Below are positions 8,941 through 15,956 of a stretch of 44,841 bases of DNA, one piece after another. The stretch comes from Gammaproteobacteria bacterium (GTDB taxonomy: Bacteria; Pseudomonadota; Gammaproteobacteria; Pseudomonadales; Azotimanducaceae). The translations under genes were made by a program, and so were the position numbers. Location of the stretch: assembly GCA_005799745.1 (NCBI GenBank), contig SYFY01000142.1, positions 1 to 44,841 of the forward strand. Direction: 5' to 3'. Every line of letters starts with the position of its first letter. Within the stretch, counting starts at the first letter, position 1. The notes under the pieces were generated by a model. That model searched no databases and was not told where the DNA came from. It worked only from the letters and a program-made list of their open reading frames with translations.

Positions 8941-10098
8941 ATGTACCGTCTCGCAAACGCTCACCCCGCATTGTCGCCGTTCATCGATCGCATCAAGGGC
9001 CAGGCGCAACACATCGAAGATGCACGCCAGTTCTCAGGTCCCTTGGCGAATGAAATGGTTGAAGCCGGGCTCTTTCGCTTGCTTGTCCCGAAAAAGTACG
9101 GCGGCCACGAAGTGCATCCGTCAGTGATGATCGACACGCTAATGGCGGCAGCAGCAGCCGATGGTGCCGTGGGTTGGAACCTGATGATCGGCAATACCAC
9201 CGGGCTCCTGTCAGCATCGCTTCCAGAGGAATGGGCCACTCGCCTCTATGGAGACAATCCAAACAGTGTCAGCGTGGGCGTCACTGCGCCCCTTGGAAAA
9301 GCTGTTCAGGAATCGGGAGGTCTTCGCGTCAGCGGACGCTGGCCATTTGGCAGCGGATCACACCTGGCCACCTGGATTTGTGGGGGTTGCCATATCATCG
9401 AGAACGGCGCACCAAAGCCCGATCCGCATGGCATGCCAGAGACCCTGCTAGTGTTCTTCCATCGCGACGACGTCACCATTCACGACAACTGGCATGTATC
9501 CGGGTTACGCGGGACAGGCAGCAACGACATTGAAGTTCGTGATCTTCTGGTGCCTGAAGGACGATGGGTAGTACTCGGAGGCAAACCACGGATCGATGCG
9601 CCCCTCTATCGATTTCCAACCCTAGGTTTGCTTGCGCTTGGTGTCTCCAGCGTCGCTGTCGGTATCGCCGAACGTGCGATCTCCGAGTTCATTGAACTCG
9701 CCGGCGGAAAGGTTCCTACAGGGAGCACCCGCTCTCTCGCTAACCGGTCTCGCGCCCAACAGGACCTTGCAGAAGCCGAAGCCACCATCGCGTCGGCGAG
9801 TGCGTTCATTCATCAAACTGTGGGTGCGATCTACGACCATGCCGCCGCCGGCGGTAAGGTAGTAATGGACGAAAAGGCGCGGCTCCGTCTCGCCGCGACA
9901 CACGCCACTTGGAGCTCCGTCAACGCTGTAGACAAGCTGTATCACGCAGCGGGTGGATCGGCGATCTATGAAAAAAGTACGCTACAGAGATGCCTGCGTG
10001 ACGTTCACGTCGCGACTCAACATCTGATGGTGGCCCAGCCTACGCTCGAAGTGGTGGGTAAGGTCATGCTGGGTATCGATCCCAAAACGCTTCTATAA
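8941..10098 (+). CDS. Acyl-CoA dehydrogenase-fold flavin monooxygenase/dehydrogenase
   Basis: A 385-residue acyl-CoA dehydrogenase-fold protein. The N-terminal helical part (LANEMVEAGLFRLLVPKKYGGHE), the middle beta domain with RVSGRWPFGSGSHLATWICGGC, the strand DNWHVSGLRGTGSNDIEVRD and the C-terminal helical domain ending CLRDVHVATQHLMV resemble the flavin-dependent hydroxylase branch (HsaA, DszC and HpaB-like) more than true acyl-CoA dehydrogenases, because the GxGSxxW and RDVHVATQH wording is characteristic of that branch. Such enzymes need a partner flavin reductase, and none is seen nearby. The ATG at 8941 is preceded by GGAA; an open frame from 8815 overlaps the hydrolase and is rejected. 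Substrate unknown. Confidence 0.86.
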   Translation: MYRLANAHPALSPFIDRIKGQAQHIEDARQFSGPLANEMVEAGLFRLLVPKKYGGHEVHPSVMIDTLMAAAAADGAVGWNLMIGNTTGLLSASLPEEWATRLYGDNPNSVSVGVTAPLGKAVQESGGLRVSGRWPFGSGSHLATWICGGCHIIENGAPKPDPHGMPETLLVFFHRDDVTIHDNWHVSGLRGTGSNDIEVRDLLVPEGRWVVLGGKPRIDAPLYRFPTLGLLALGVSSVAVGIAERAISEFIELAGGKVPTGSTRSLANRSRAQQDLAEAEATIASASAFIHQTVGAIYDHAAAGGKVVMDEKARLRLAATHATWSSVNAVDKLYHAAGGSAIYEKSTLQRCLRDVHVATQHLMVAQPTLEVVGKVMLGIDPKTLL

Positions 10099-10135
10099 AG
10101 TGGACACTGCAGTGAGTCAGGGCAATCGGCACGGC

Positions 10136-10141
10136 TATAAT
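10136..10141 (+). promoter_or_regulatory. Candidate -10 box of the CDF-dgkA promoter
   Basis: A perfect TATAAT lies 33 bases before the TTG start of the zinc exporter, in the only gap between two genes of the run. No good -35 hexamer is found 16-18 bases upstream, so activator-dependent or weak basal transcription is possible. Confidence 0.45.
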
Positions 10142-10173
10142 CCCTCCACTCAACCGCGCGAAGGCACCGACCT

Positions 10174-11127
10174 TTGAGCCATCCGCATCACGATCATGAT
10201 CACGATCACTCCCATGACCATGGTCACGGCCCCGGTGAACACAATCACCCAGCCCCTGACCACAGTGCGAAGACCCTCGGGCGCGCGTTCTTTCTGATCG
10301 CGGGTTTCACGGGCGTCGAATTCATTGGCGGATTGATGGCCAACTCGCTGACACTGATCGCTGATGCAGGTCATATGCTTCTCGACGCTACCGCCCTGGG
10401 ACTTGCGTGGTATGCGGCTCGCCTCGCGCAGCGCAGTGGTGATGCGACGATGTCGTATGGTTACCATCGGCTGCAGGTTCTGGCAGCGTTTGTTAATGGC
10501 TTGACGTTGGCTGCTCTGGTGATCTGGATCGTGTTCGAAGCGGCCGGCCGCCTCCAGACACCTGAAGTGATGGACCCCATACCCACATTGATCATCGCTA
10601 CGCTGGGGTTGGGTGTGAACATCATCGCCTGGCGACTCCTGCATTCCGGGCACGACCATGGCAACCACGACAACCTGAACGTGCGCGCTGCTGCCATGCA
10701 CGTGCTCGGTGATTTGTTGGGCTCCGCTGCGGCGATCATCGCTGCGCTAACCGTCTGGTTCAGCGGCTGGCAGTATGCTGATCCACTGCTTGCAGCGGTT
10801 ATTGCGATTGTCCTCGGTCGCGGTGCATGGCGCGTTCTGCGCGAGAGCGCACATATCCTTCTGGAGGGTGTTCCCCAGGGCGTTGATGTCCGGGAAATCC
10901 GTTCGGCGTTGATGACGGGCGTGCCTGGGGTTCTTGAGGTGCACCACGTCCATGCGTGGTCACTCACAGCCCAAAAACCACTGGTCACACTGCATGCGAA
11001 CGTTCAGGAAAGCACCGACGTTTCAGGCGCTACTTCGCTGATGAAAAAGATCCTGCTGGATCGATTCGGGATTGATCATTCGACGATTCAGGTGGAACTC
11101 GGTCCCTGTCCCGATCGTCACTCGTGA
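10174..11127 (+). CDS. Cation diffusion facilitator, Zn2+/Cd2+ exporter (ZitB/CzcD-like)
   Basis: A 317-residue inner-membrane metal/proton antiporter. The first 30 residues are almost all His and Asp in alternating pairs, a cytosolic metal-binding tail. The transport-site motifs are DAGHMLLD (His67, Asp71) in segment 2 and HVLGD (His176, Asp180) in segment 5, the HD-HD set of zinc-type CDF proteins. A further His cluster (HSGHDHGNHD) precedes segment 5, and the C-terminal dimer domain VRSA-like (residues 235-317) is complete. The start is TTG at 10174 with AAGG upstream; no ATG fits. It overlaps dgkA by four bases, so the two are coupled. Confidence 0.92.
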   Translation: MSHPHHDHDHDHSHDHGHGPGEHNHPAPDHSAKTLGRAFFLIAGFTGVEFIGGLMANSLTLIADAGHMLLDATALGLAWYAARLAQRSGDATMSYGYHRLQVLAAFVNGLTLAALVIWIVFEAAGRLQTPEVMDPIPTLIIATLGLGVNIIAWRLLHSGHDHGNHDNLNVRAAAMHVLGDLLGSAAAIIAALTVWFSGWQYADPLLAAVIAIVLGRGAWRVLRESAHILLEGVPQGVDVREIRSALMTGVPGVLEVHHVHAWSLTAQKPLVTLHANVQESTDVSGATSLMKKILLDRFGIDHSTIQVELGPCPDRHS

Positions 11128-11495
11128 GCAAGCCCGGAAAAACGGGCATTGCCCGCGTGATTGATGCGACACGTTATTCGAAACAGGGTCTGATTGCCGC
11201 GTGGCGACACGAATCAGCCTTCCGCCAGGAGTGCACACTCGCGCTGCTGATGCTGCCGTTTGCATGGTGGCTGGGCACCACCCTGACAGAACGCCTGCTG
11301 CTGATTCTCGTGCTCTTCGTGGTGCTCATCACGGAGCTCCTCAATTCCAGCATTGAAGCGGTGGTGGACCGGGTCAGTGATGAACATCACTCGCTTGCAG
11401 GCCGCGCCAAGGATATGGGTTCCGCAGCGGTCTTTTTCAGCCTGATGCTGGTTGTCGTCGTGTGGACTGCCGTCGCACTTAACCGGTTTGTTTAG
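11124..11495 (+). CDS. dgkA: Diacylglycerol kinase
   Basis: A 123-residue trimeric inner-membrane enzyme that phosphorylates diacylglycerol to phosphatidic acid, recycling the lipid released by osmoregulated glucan or LPS modification. It matches the family length (about 122). It has an N-terminal amphipathic helix with RYSKQGLIAAWRHESAFRQE, three membrane segments, the active-site stretch ELLNSSIEAVVDR with Glu71 and Glu78, and AKDMGSAAV after it. The start is GTG within GTGA, overlapping the stop of the CDF gene. It is followed directly by a 30-base tandem repeat. Confidence 0.95.
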   Translation: MSKPGKTGIARVIDATRYSKQGLIAAWRHESAFRQECTLALLMLPFAWWLGTTLTERLLLILVLFVVLITELLNSSIEAVVDRVSDEHHSLAGRAKDMGSAAVFFSLMLVVVVWTAVALNRFV

Positions 11496-11500
11496 CCCTT

Positions 11501-11580
11501 GAGTTCCGCTGCGCGTCGCACCTATCCCAGGAGCTCCGCTGCGCGTCGCGCTTATCCCAACAGCTCCGCTGCGCGTCGCA
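11501..11580. repeat. 30-base tandem repeat, 2.7 copies, derived from the 3' end of the kinase gene
   Basis: Units start at 11501, 11531 and 11561 with exact 30-base spacing. Each has the core GCTCCGCTGCGCGTCGC (GTTCCGCTG in the first), then CTATCCCAR or CTTATCCCAA. The third unit is the end of the coding sequence of the leftward phosphotransferase (its RRAAELLG end), so the repeat looks like a tandem copy of that gene's terminal codons into the gap after dgkA. Confidence 0.85.
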
Positions 11581-12559
11581 TAAGGGGCTCCATACACAGC
11601 GATGTCTGCTCCCAGGTCTCATCGACGCGCTTGCCACGGCGATGCAACATCAGGTTGAAGCCGGAGATGATCGCGAACTTGTAAGCGGCCAGCGCGCGGA
11701 ACCAGTTGAGATCCGGCAACGGTCCTTGCCAGGCATCCCGATACAACTGGATCAGCGTATCGGCATTCAAGAACGTTGGTCGCGCCGGTTGACCAGGAGC
11801 GGCTTTCGGCCAGGCGTCGCGATCACTGAACGTGGCGATCCAGCCAAGATCGTTCAACGTCGCGCCAACGCCGCACAGTTCCCAGTCGATGATCGCAAGC
11901 AGTCGTCCCTGCTTCGAACAGAAGAGATTCGCGGTCTGGAAGTCGCCATGAAAAATCCCGATGGGCGCATTGGTTGGCAGGTGATCGAGAAGCTTTTTTC
12001 GGATGTGCAGCGCCTCCGCAAGTCGTTCGGGCTCCGCGGCTTTCTCAAAGAAGCGATCCCAGCGCGTGACGTCCTCATCAAACGGCATGGCCTCCCCCAG
12101 GTACGCCACTTTGTCTACACCAACTTTGTGCACACCTGCGAGAGCTAACATGATCTGTTTGCCAAGATCATGCAGCGTCTGATCACTGAGGCCTCGACCC
12201 CACTCCCCTTCGCCGAGCCTGAGCACGTCCCCTTCCAGCCACGGCACCACAAAATAGGGGCACCCAAACCACTCGAGGTCATCACCGGACCACTGCACTC
12301 TGCAATGGGGAACGTCGGTGGCATCCAGGGCGTTCAACACCGACACCTGACGAAGCACATCTGCGGTGCCTTTCCATTGCACATTGGGAGGCGGCAGCCG
12401 GATGAACCACGAATCAACCCCATCAGGTTTCTGCACCCTGAAGCCGTAAGCAAAACCGGCATGACCCGGCATCTTCACCACATCAAAAACCTGATGCGGC
12501 TTGCCGTACCTGGCGGCGACAAAGGCGGGCAGTTTGCCTGCGAGTGCATCGATATCCAC
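11552..12559 (-). CDS. APH-family phosphotransferase (ACAD10/11-like kinase domain)
   Basis: A 335-residue protein-kinase-like small-molecule kinase of the APH/choline kinase fold. It has the catalytic loop HGDFQTAN (204-211) and the metal-binding IDWELCGVG (224-232). In acyl-CoA degraders such genes usually sit beside acyl-CoA dehydrogenases and resemble the kinase domain of ACAD10/11, which phosphorylates 4-hydroxyacyl-CoA; here an acyl-CoA ligase lies directly upstream, which fits that role, but the substrate is inferred. The start is GTG at 12559 with GGGGGAG upstream. Its 3' end lies inside the 30-base tandem repeat. Confidence 0.86.
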   Translation of the reverse strand: MDIDALAGKLPAFVAARYGKPHQVFDVVKMPGHAGFAYGFRVQKPDGVDSWFIRLPPPNVQWKGTADVLRQVSVLNALDATDVPHCRVQWSGDDLEWFGCPYFVVPWLEGDVLRLGEGEWGRGLSDQTLHDLGKQIMLALAGVHKVGVDKVAYLGEAMPFDEDVTRWDRFFEKAAEPERLAEALHIRKKLLDHLPTNAPIGIFHGDFQTANLFCSKQGRLLAIIDWELCGVGATLNDLGWIATFSDRDAWPKAAPGQPARPTFLNADTLIQLYRDAWQGPLPDLNWFRALAAYKFAIISGFNLMLHRRGKRVDETWEQTSLCMEPLMRRAAELLG

Positions 12560-12619
12560 TTTCCTGGGCTCCCCCTTTAGGAGTGTGTTAGAGAATATGT
12601 TGGCGGTCGGACCGTTGGT

Positions 12620-14173
12620 TCAGGCCAACGCTGGCCCTGGAAACTGTTCACGCAGGATCCGTTTCAGGATCTTGCCGCTGGGATTTCTCGGGATGACGTC
12701 TACAAACGCGACACCCTTCGGCTGTTTGTACGCCGCCATACGACCCCGACAGAAGTCGAGCACTTCCTTCTCCGTAAGCTCAGCGCGTTTGCGAACTACC
12801 ACAGCAAATGGTGACTCCCCCCACTTTTCGCTGGGCTGGCCGATCACACCGGCTTCGATGATATCCGGGTGCGTCGCAAGCACGGCTTCAATCTCCGCTG
12901 GATACACGTTTTCTCCGCCGGAAATCACCATGTCCTTGATGCGATCCTGAATGTAGACAAAGCCCTCATCGTCCATCACGGCGACATCTCCGGTGTGCAG
13001 CCATCCACCCTTGAGGGTTTCTGCCGTCGCATCGGGCCGATTCCAGTACTCGACCATGATGTGTGGCCCACAAACCAGCACTTCTCCAGCGACACCCGGC
13101 GCACAGGTATTGCCGGAATCATCGATAAGCTTGACCTCAGTGTGGAAAAACGACCTACCGGTCGAGCCGACTTTGGTCAGCGCGTTTTCTGCATCCATAA
13201 GGCATGCGGGACCACAACTTTCGGTGAGCCCGTAGACCTGCAGGATCTGCACATTCATGTCGAAGTAGCGCTGCATCAACTGCACCGGAACGGGCGCAGC
13301 GCCGGTCATCATCCAACGCAGCTGACTGAACTCATATTTCTTGAAGTCAGGCACCTGCAACATGAAGTTGAGCATCGCCGGCACCGCGAGACCGGTGGTG
13401 ATCTTCTCGCGATCGATCAACTCCCACGCAAGCTTCGGGTCGAACGTGCGCATGACAATGGATGTGGCACCGCGGTACACGTTGACCGCCAAAGGGGTAA
13501 GCGCGCCGACGTGGAACATCGGCAGCGCGGCGAGATAACGATCCGCATCATGGAACTCCGCACAGGCGCCAATCGTCAGCACCGCCCAGATGGCAGTGGT
13601 GTGCGTGTGCACGACACCTTTGGGCAAGCCGGTCGTTCCCGAGGTGTACATGATGTAGAGCATGTCGTCGCCGCGACCACCAAGGTCCGGCTCAGCCGGA
13701 TCACCCGCGTTTCGATAGGTTGCGTAGTCATCGGCGAACCAGGCCGATTGAGAGGGGCCTTTGATGTCCGCCACATGCAGCCAGTGTTTTACCGCGGTCT
13801 TGTCACCCCGGGAATGCAGCTCCGCCACTGTGTCCACAAACTCATGGCTATAGATCAGACGCTTGGTTCCGCTGTCCCGCAGAATGAACTCGAGCTCATC
13901 AGCCACCAGTCGCCAGTTCAAAGGCACCACCACCGCCCCGACCTTGGCGAGCGCAAAGTAGGCTTCCATGAACTCGGCGCTGTTCATCAAGAGGAGGCCG
14001 ACTCGCTCCCCTTTTTCGAGCCCCGATGCACGGAGGTGATTGGCCAACTGGTTCGCTCGGGCGTTCAACTGCTCGAACGTCAACCTCTCTCCGGTGTGAC
14101 TGTCGACATAGGCTTCACGGCGTGGTGTCAGATAGGCACGTTTAGCGAGAAAGCCGCCCAGGTTGTCGTGCAT
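12620..14173 (-). CDS. Fatty acid--CoA ligase (AMP-binding acyl-CoA synthetase)
   Basis: A 517-residue adenylate-forming enzyme that activates a carboxylic acid to its CoA thioester with ATP. Motifs: the P-loop MYTSGTTGLPKGVVH (175-189), the adenine-binding VYGLTESCG, the hinge GWLHTGDVAVMDDEGFVYIQDR and the C-terminal catalytic lysine region NPSGKILKR. The wording is that of medium- or long-chain fatty acyl ligases of the FadD3/DmdB type; chain length cannot be read off. The ATG at 14173 has GGAAGGGGAG upstream. The following gene (60 bases on) is the APH-family kinase. GTACA repeats at 14258-14307 in its upstream region suggest control by the divergent MerR regulator. Confidence 0.92.
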   Translation of the reverse strand: MHDNLGGFLAKRAYLTPRREAYVDSHTGERLTFEQLNARANQLANHLRASGLEKGERVGLLLMNSAEFMEAYFALAKVGAVVVPLNWRLVADELEFILRDSGTKRLIYSHEFVDTVAELHSRGDKTAVKHWLHVADIKGPSQSAWFADDYATYRNAGDPAEPDLGGRGDDMLYIMYTSGTTGLPKGVVHTHTTAIWAVLTIGACAEFHDADRYLAALPMFHVGALTPLAVNVYRGATSIVMRTFDPKLAWELIDREKITTGLAVPAMLNFMLQVPDFKKYEFSQLRWMMTGAAPVPVQLMQRYFDMNVQILQVYGLTESCGPACLMDAENALTKVGSTGRSFFHTEVKLIDDSGNTCAPGVAGEVLVCGPHIMVEYWNRPDATAETLKGGWLHTGDVAVMDDEGFVYIQDRIKDMVISGGENVYPAEIEAVLATHPDIIEAGVIGQPSEKWGESPFAVVVRKRAELTEKEVLDFCRGRMAAYKQPKGVAFVDVIPRNPSGKILKRILREQFPGPALA

Positions 14174-14290
14174 CGAGAATCTCCCCTTCCAAAAAATTCG
14201 CTGGTGAATCAGCGCGCCGGGAATGTGCCTTCTCAGATCAGAAACTGCAATTCACTCTGTACGCGGTCGAAGCTCACTTAGGCTGAACAA

Positions 14291-14307
14291 TTTACAAATT
14301 CCGTACA
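14291..14307. promoter_or_regulatory. Candidate MerR operator A
   Basis: TTTACAAATTCCGTACA: two TACA half-sites spaced 11 bases. It differs at two positions from the site at 14559-14575. The location, 120-135 bases upstream of the ligase start, suggests joint control of ligase and regulator. Confidence 0.5.
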
Positions 14308-14558
14308 ATTCCTCGGCCGGAGTTGTTGCAACGCAACATTTGATTCGTAGAATGCGCGCCTTCGCTTTCGGTCTCTCCCCAATGAAGAAAACGGATGACG
14401 AAAACGGCGTGGTGCGGGCTCTCTTCTCTCCCTTTCCTCCCTGACCGCAACGAGAAAAACCGGACGGTTTCTCTCACCACGCCTTCTCTAACTCACGCTT
14501 CGGCTCAACGCTTTCCTGAGCTTGCGAATTTCTCTGTACCGGTGGAGCTCTACCTATC

Positions 14559-14597
14559 TGTACAAATCCCGTACACGAACGACTACAATCCCGTACA
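14559..14597. promoter_or_regulatory. Candidate MerR operator B, four helically phased half-sites
   Basis: Half-sites TGTACA (14559), CGTACA (14570), ACTACA (14582) and CGTACA (14592) follow at 11, 12 and 10 bases, about one DNA turn each, ending 22 bases before the regulator's GTG. This is the head-to-tail layout described for CarH-type MerR proteins and would suit autoregulation. Confidence 0.55.
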
Positions 14598-14618
14598 GCC
14601 ACTATTTGGGTTGCCCCT

Positions 14619-15539
14619 GTGCAGGAAGACGTCGACTACTACCGCATCGGCACTATTGCTCGTCTCACCGGACTCTCTGTTGAGCGCCTGCGAGCCTGGG
14701 AGCGCCGTTATGAATTTGTCCCAGCGCATCGAGAAGGCAAAACCCGTTATTACTCCCAAGAGCAGCTTGACCGCCTCCAGAAGATTAAACGCCTGGTCGA
14801 TGCTGGACATGCCATCAGCTCACTGGTGGATCTCTCCGATCAGCATCTTGATGCGCGCCTGGTCAGTCGTACCACATCGACCACGCCGCTAGCGCTGCGC
14901 GCTGGAATCGTGGGTCCAAACCTCGTCGTCATGGAACAGACCTTGGCAACGCCGTCTCGGCTAAGCGTCGCCGCACGCTGGACCAATATGGCGAACTTCC
15001 TCGATGACGATCTAGCTACAGCGGGATCACTGGATGTGATCGTCGCCCAGGTCACGGTACTCACACCTGAAACTGTACATTCCATCAGGAAAAAGACTGG
15101 CAAAACGCCACTGGTGTTCCTGTACCAGTACGCCACTGCAACGCAGCTCGACAGCGTGCAGAATGAAGGTGTTCCGGTACTCAAGTTCCCCGCCAACTGG
15201 ACAGAAATTGAAACCGCCTGCGCGTCGGTGGCGCAAACCACGATGCTGTCGGCGGGTCCTGTTGACGCGGTGTTCAGCGACGAAGAATTGATCGCGATCG
15301 GCGCCTCGGACAAACAGGAGAGTGGCCTTCCACGTTATCTCGTTGATGCCATTCTGCAGCTCAATAACCTGTCGGAATTTGCACTCGATTGTGCCGATCA
15401 GGAACGGATCGATGGCAGCAGCGAACAAGGCGCACTTGCTGAAAAAGTACACACCGAAGTCACTCGGGCGCGAGCGCAGCTGGAACTCGCCCTCCAGCTC
15501 CTGGTGAATTCCGAACGCCAGCGGGCGACTTCGCACTAG
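14619..15539 (+). CDS. MerR-family transcriptional regulator with a CarH/LitR-like layout
   Basis: A 306-residue regulator. Residues 8-75 are a MerR winged helix: YRIGTIARLTGLSVERLRAWERRY, then EGKTRYYSQEQLDRLQKIKRLVDAGHAI. The RAWERRY wording is that of the CarA/CarH/LitR subgroup, whose members sense light or B12. Residues 92-210 alternate strands and helices (RAGIVGPNLVVME, LDVIVAQVTVLT, PLVFLYQYATATQ) like the Rossmann B12-binding domain, but the cobalamin motif DxHxxG is absent, so the signal must be something else. The GTG start has no clear Shine-Dalgarno sequence. Flanking GTACA repeats on both sides make autoregulation likely. Targets are inferred to be the ligase and the downstream protease. 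Confidence 0.85.
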   Translation: MQEDVDYYRIGTIARLTGLSVERLRAWERRYEFVPAHREGKTRYYSQEQLDRLQKIKRLVDAGHAISSLVDLSDQHLDARLVSRTTSTTPLALRAGIVGPNLVVMEQTLATPSRLSVAARWTNMANFLDDDLATAGSLDVIVAQVTVLTPETVHSIRKKTGKTPLVFLYQYATATQLDSVQNEGVPVLKFPANWTEIETACASVAQTTMLSAGPVDAVFSDEELIAIGASDKQESGLPRYLVDAILQLNNLSEFALDCADQERIDGSSEQGALAEKVHTEVTRARAQLELALQLLVNSERQRATSH

Positions 15540-15605
15540 GACGGGTGAAAGGCACAAATAATGTGTGGTTACGCGAACAACCTGTACAAAAATCTGAAAA
15601 AGCGT

Positions 15606-15634
15606 TTGACAGAGCTTTTCGTACAGTACATAAT
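15606..15634 (+). promoter_or_regulatory. Strong sigma70 promoter with MerR-type sites
   Basis: TTGACA (15606-15611), a 17-base spacer, CATAAT (15629-15634). Two GTACA copies (15621-15630) lie in the spacer and -10, and a third at 15637-15641; AGTACA at 15625 and CGTACA at 15636 are 11 bases apart. TGTACA at 15583-15588 lies just upstream of the -35. A regulator bound here would cover the -10. Confidence 0.65.
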
Positions 15635-15661
15635 GCGTACACATAAGGTTTCAAGGCGTGG

Positions 15662-15931
15662 ATGCGGCTTCGACGATGCAGTCCTCCCTTCTCATGTGTC
15701 CTTCCCCCAGAAGTAGAAGCCGCTCCGATCATCGATCGGCACGCCCTTTTTATTCCCTCCCGCAGCAGCCAGAACAGGCGCTGCTACTGGCGAGGTGACA
15801 ACGCGGTGACCGGGCAGTACTGCCGGCACCGACAGCATCCAAGTCGTACCCTGGTCCACAACCCAACTGTGATCGTGTTTGCGCCCTGCCGAGGCGGTCA
15901 CGGAGCTATCCGCGACCTTGTGCCGGACTGA
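15662..15931 (+). CDS. Possible 89-residue protein in the leader of the protease gene
   Basis: An open frame directly behind the promoter at 15606-15634, with ATG at 15662 preceded by AAGG five bases upstream, ending 25 bases before the protease start. The product is Arg- and Pro-rich (MRLRRCSPPFSCVLPPEV...), matches nothing I know, and has no signal peptide or membrane segment. Position and ribosome site speak for translation; composition speaks against. The same 417-base gap (15540-15956) otherwise holds only a small palindrome, GGCAGTACTGCC, near 15815. It may simply be a long untranslated leader. Confidence 0.25.
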   Translation: MRLRRCSPPFSCVLPPEVEAAPIIDRHALFIPSRSSQNRRCYWRGDNAVTGQYCRHRQHPSRTLVHNPTVIVFAPCRGGHGAIRDLVPD

Positions 15932-15956
15932 AATCGGCCTCCCCGGAATACCAAAC

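Larger units (their letters stand above)
14174..14618. promoter_or_regulatory. Divergent regulatory region between the ligase and merR, with GTACA repeats
   Basis: A 445-base gap with no convincing gene. It holds TGTACG 14258-14263; TTTACA-N5-CGTACA at 14291-14307; TGTACC 14535-14540; and a phased block at 14559-14597. The 11-mer AATCCCGTACA occurs at 14565-14575 and 14587-14597, and AATTCCGTACA at 14297-14307. A possible merR promoter is TTGCAA (14326-14331), 16 bases, TAGAAT (14348-14353). An imperfect hairpin GAGAAA..CC/GG..TTTCTC lies at 14452-14473. A 20-codon ORF at 14382 has no ribosome site and is not called. Confidence 0.6.

Noticed and set aside
11501-11580. The 30-base repeat as a CRISPR array
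   Set aside because: The 30-base period has no variable spacers and the unit is coding sequence of the adjacent kinase.
12869-14281. A 470-codon open frame opposite the acyl-CoA ligase
   Set aside because: It is the complement of a clearly real gene; its product is His/Arg-rich with no recognisable domain, as expected from codon bias of the true strand.
14382-14444. Short ORF MKKTDDENGVVRALFSPFPP as a leader peptide of merR
   Set aside because: No ribosome site, no run of a relevant amino acid, and only an imperfect hairpin downstream without a U-tract.
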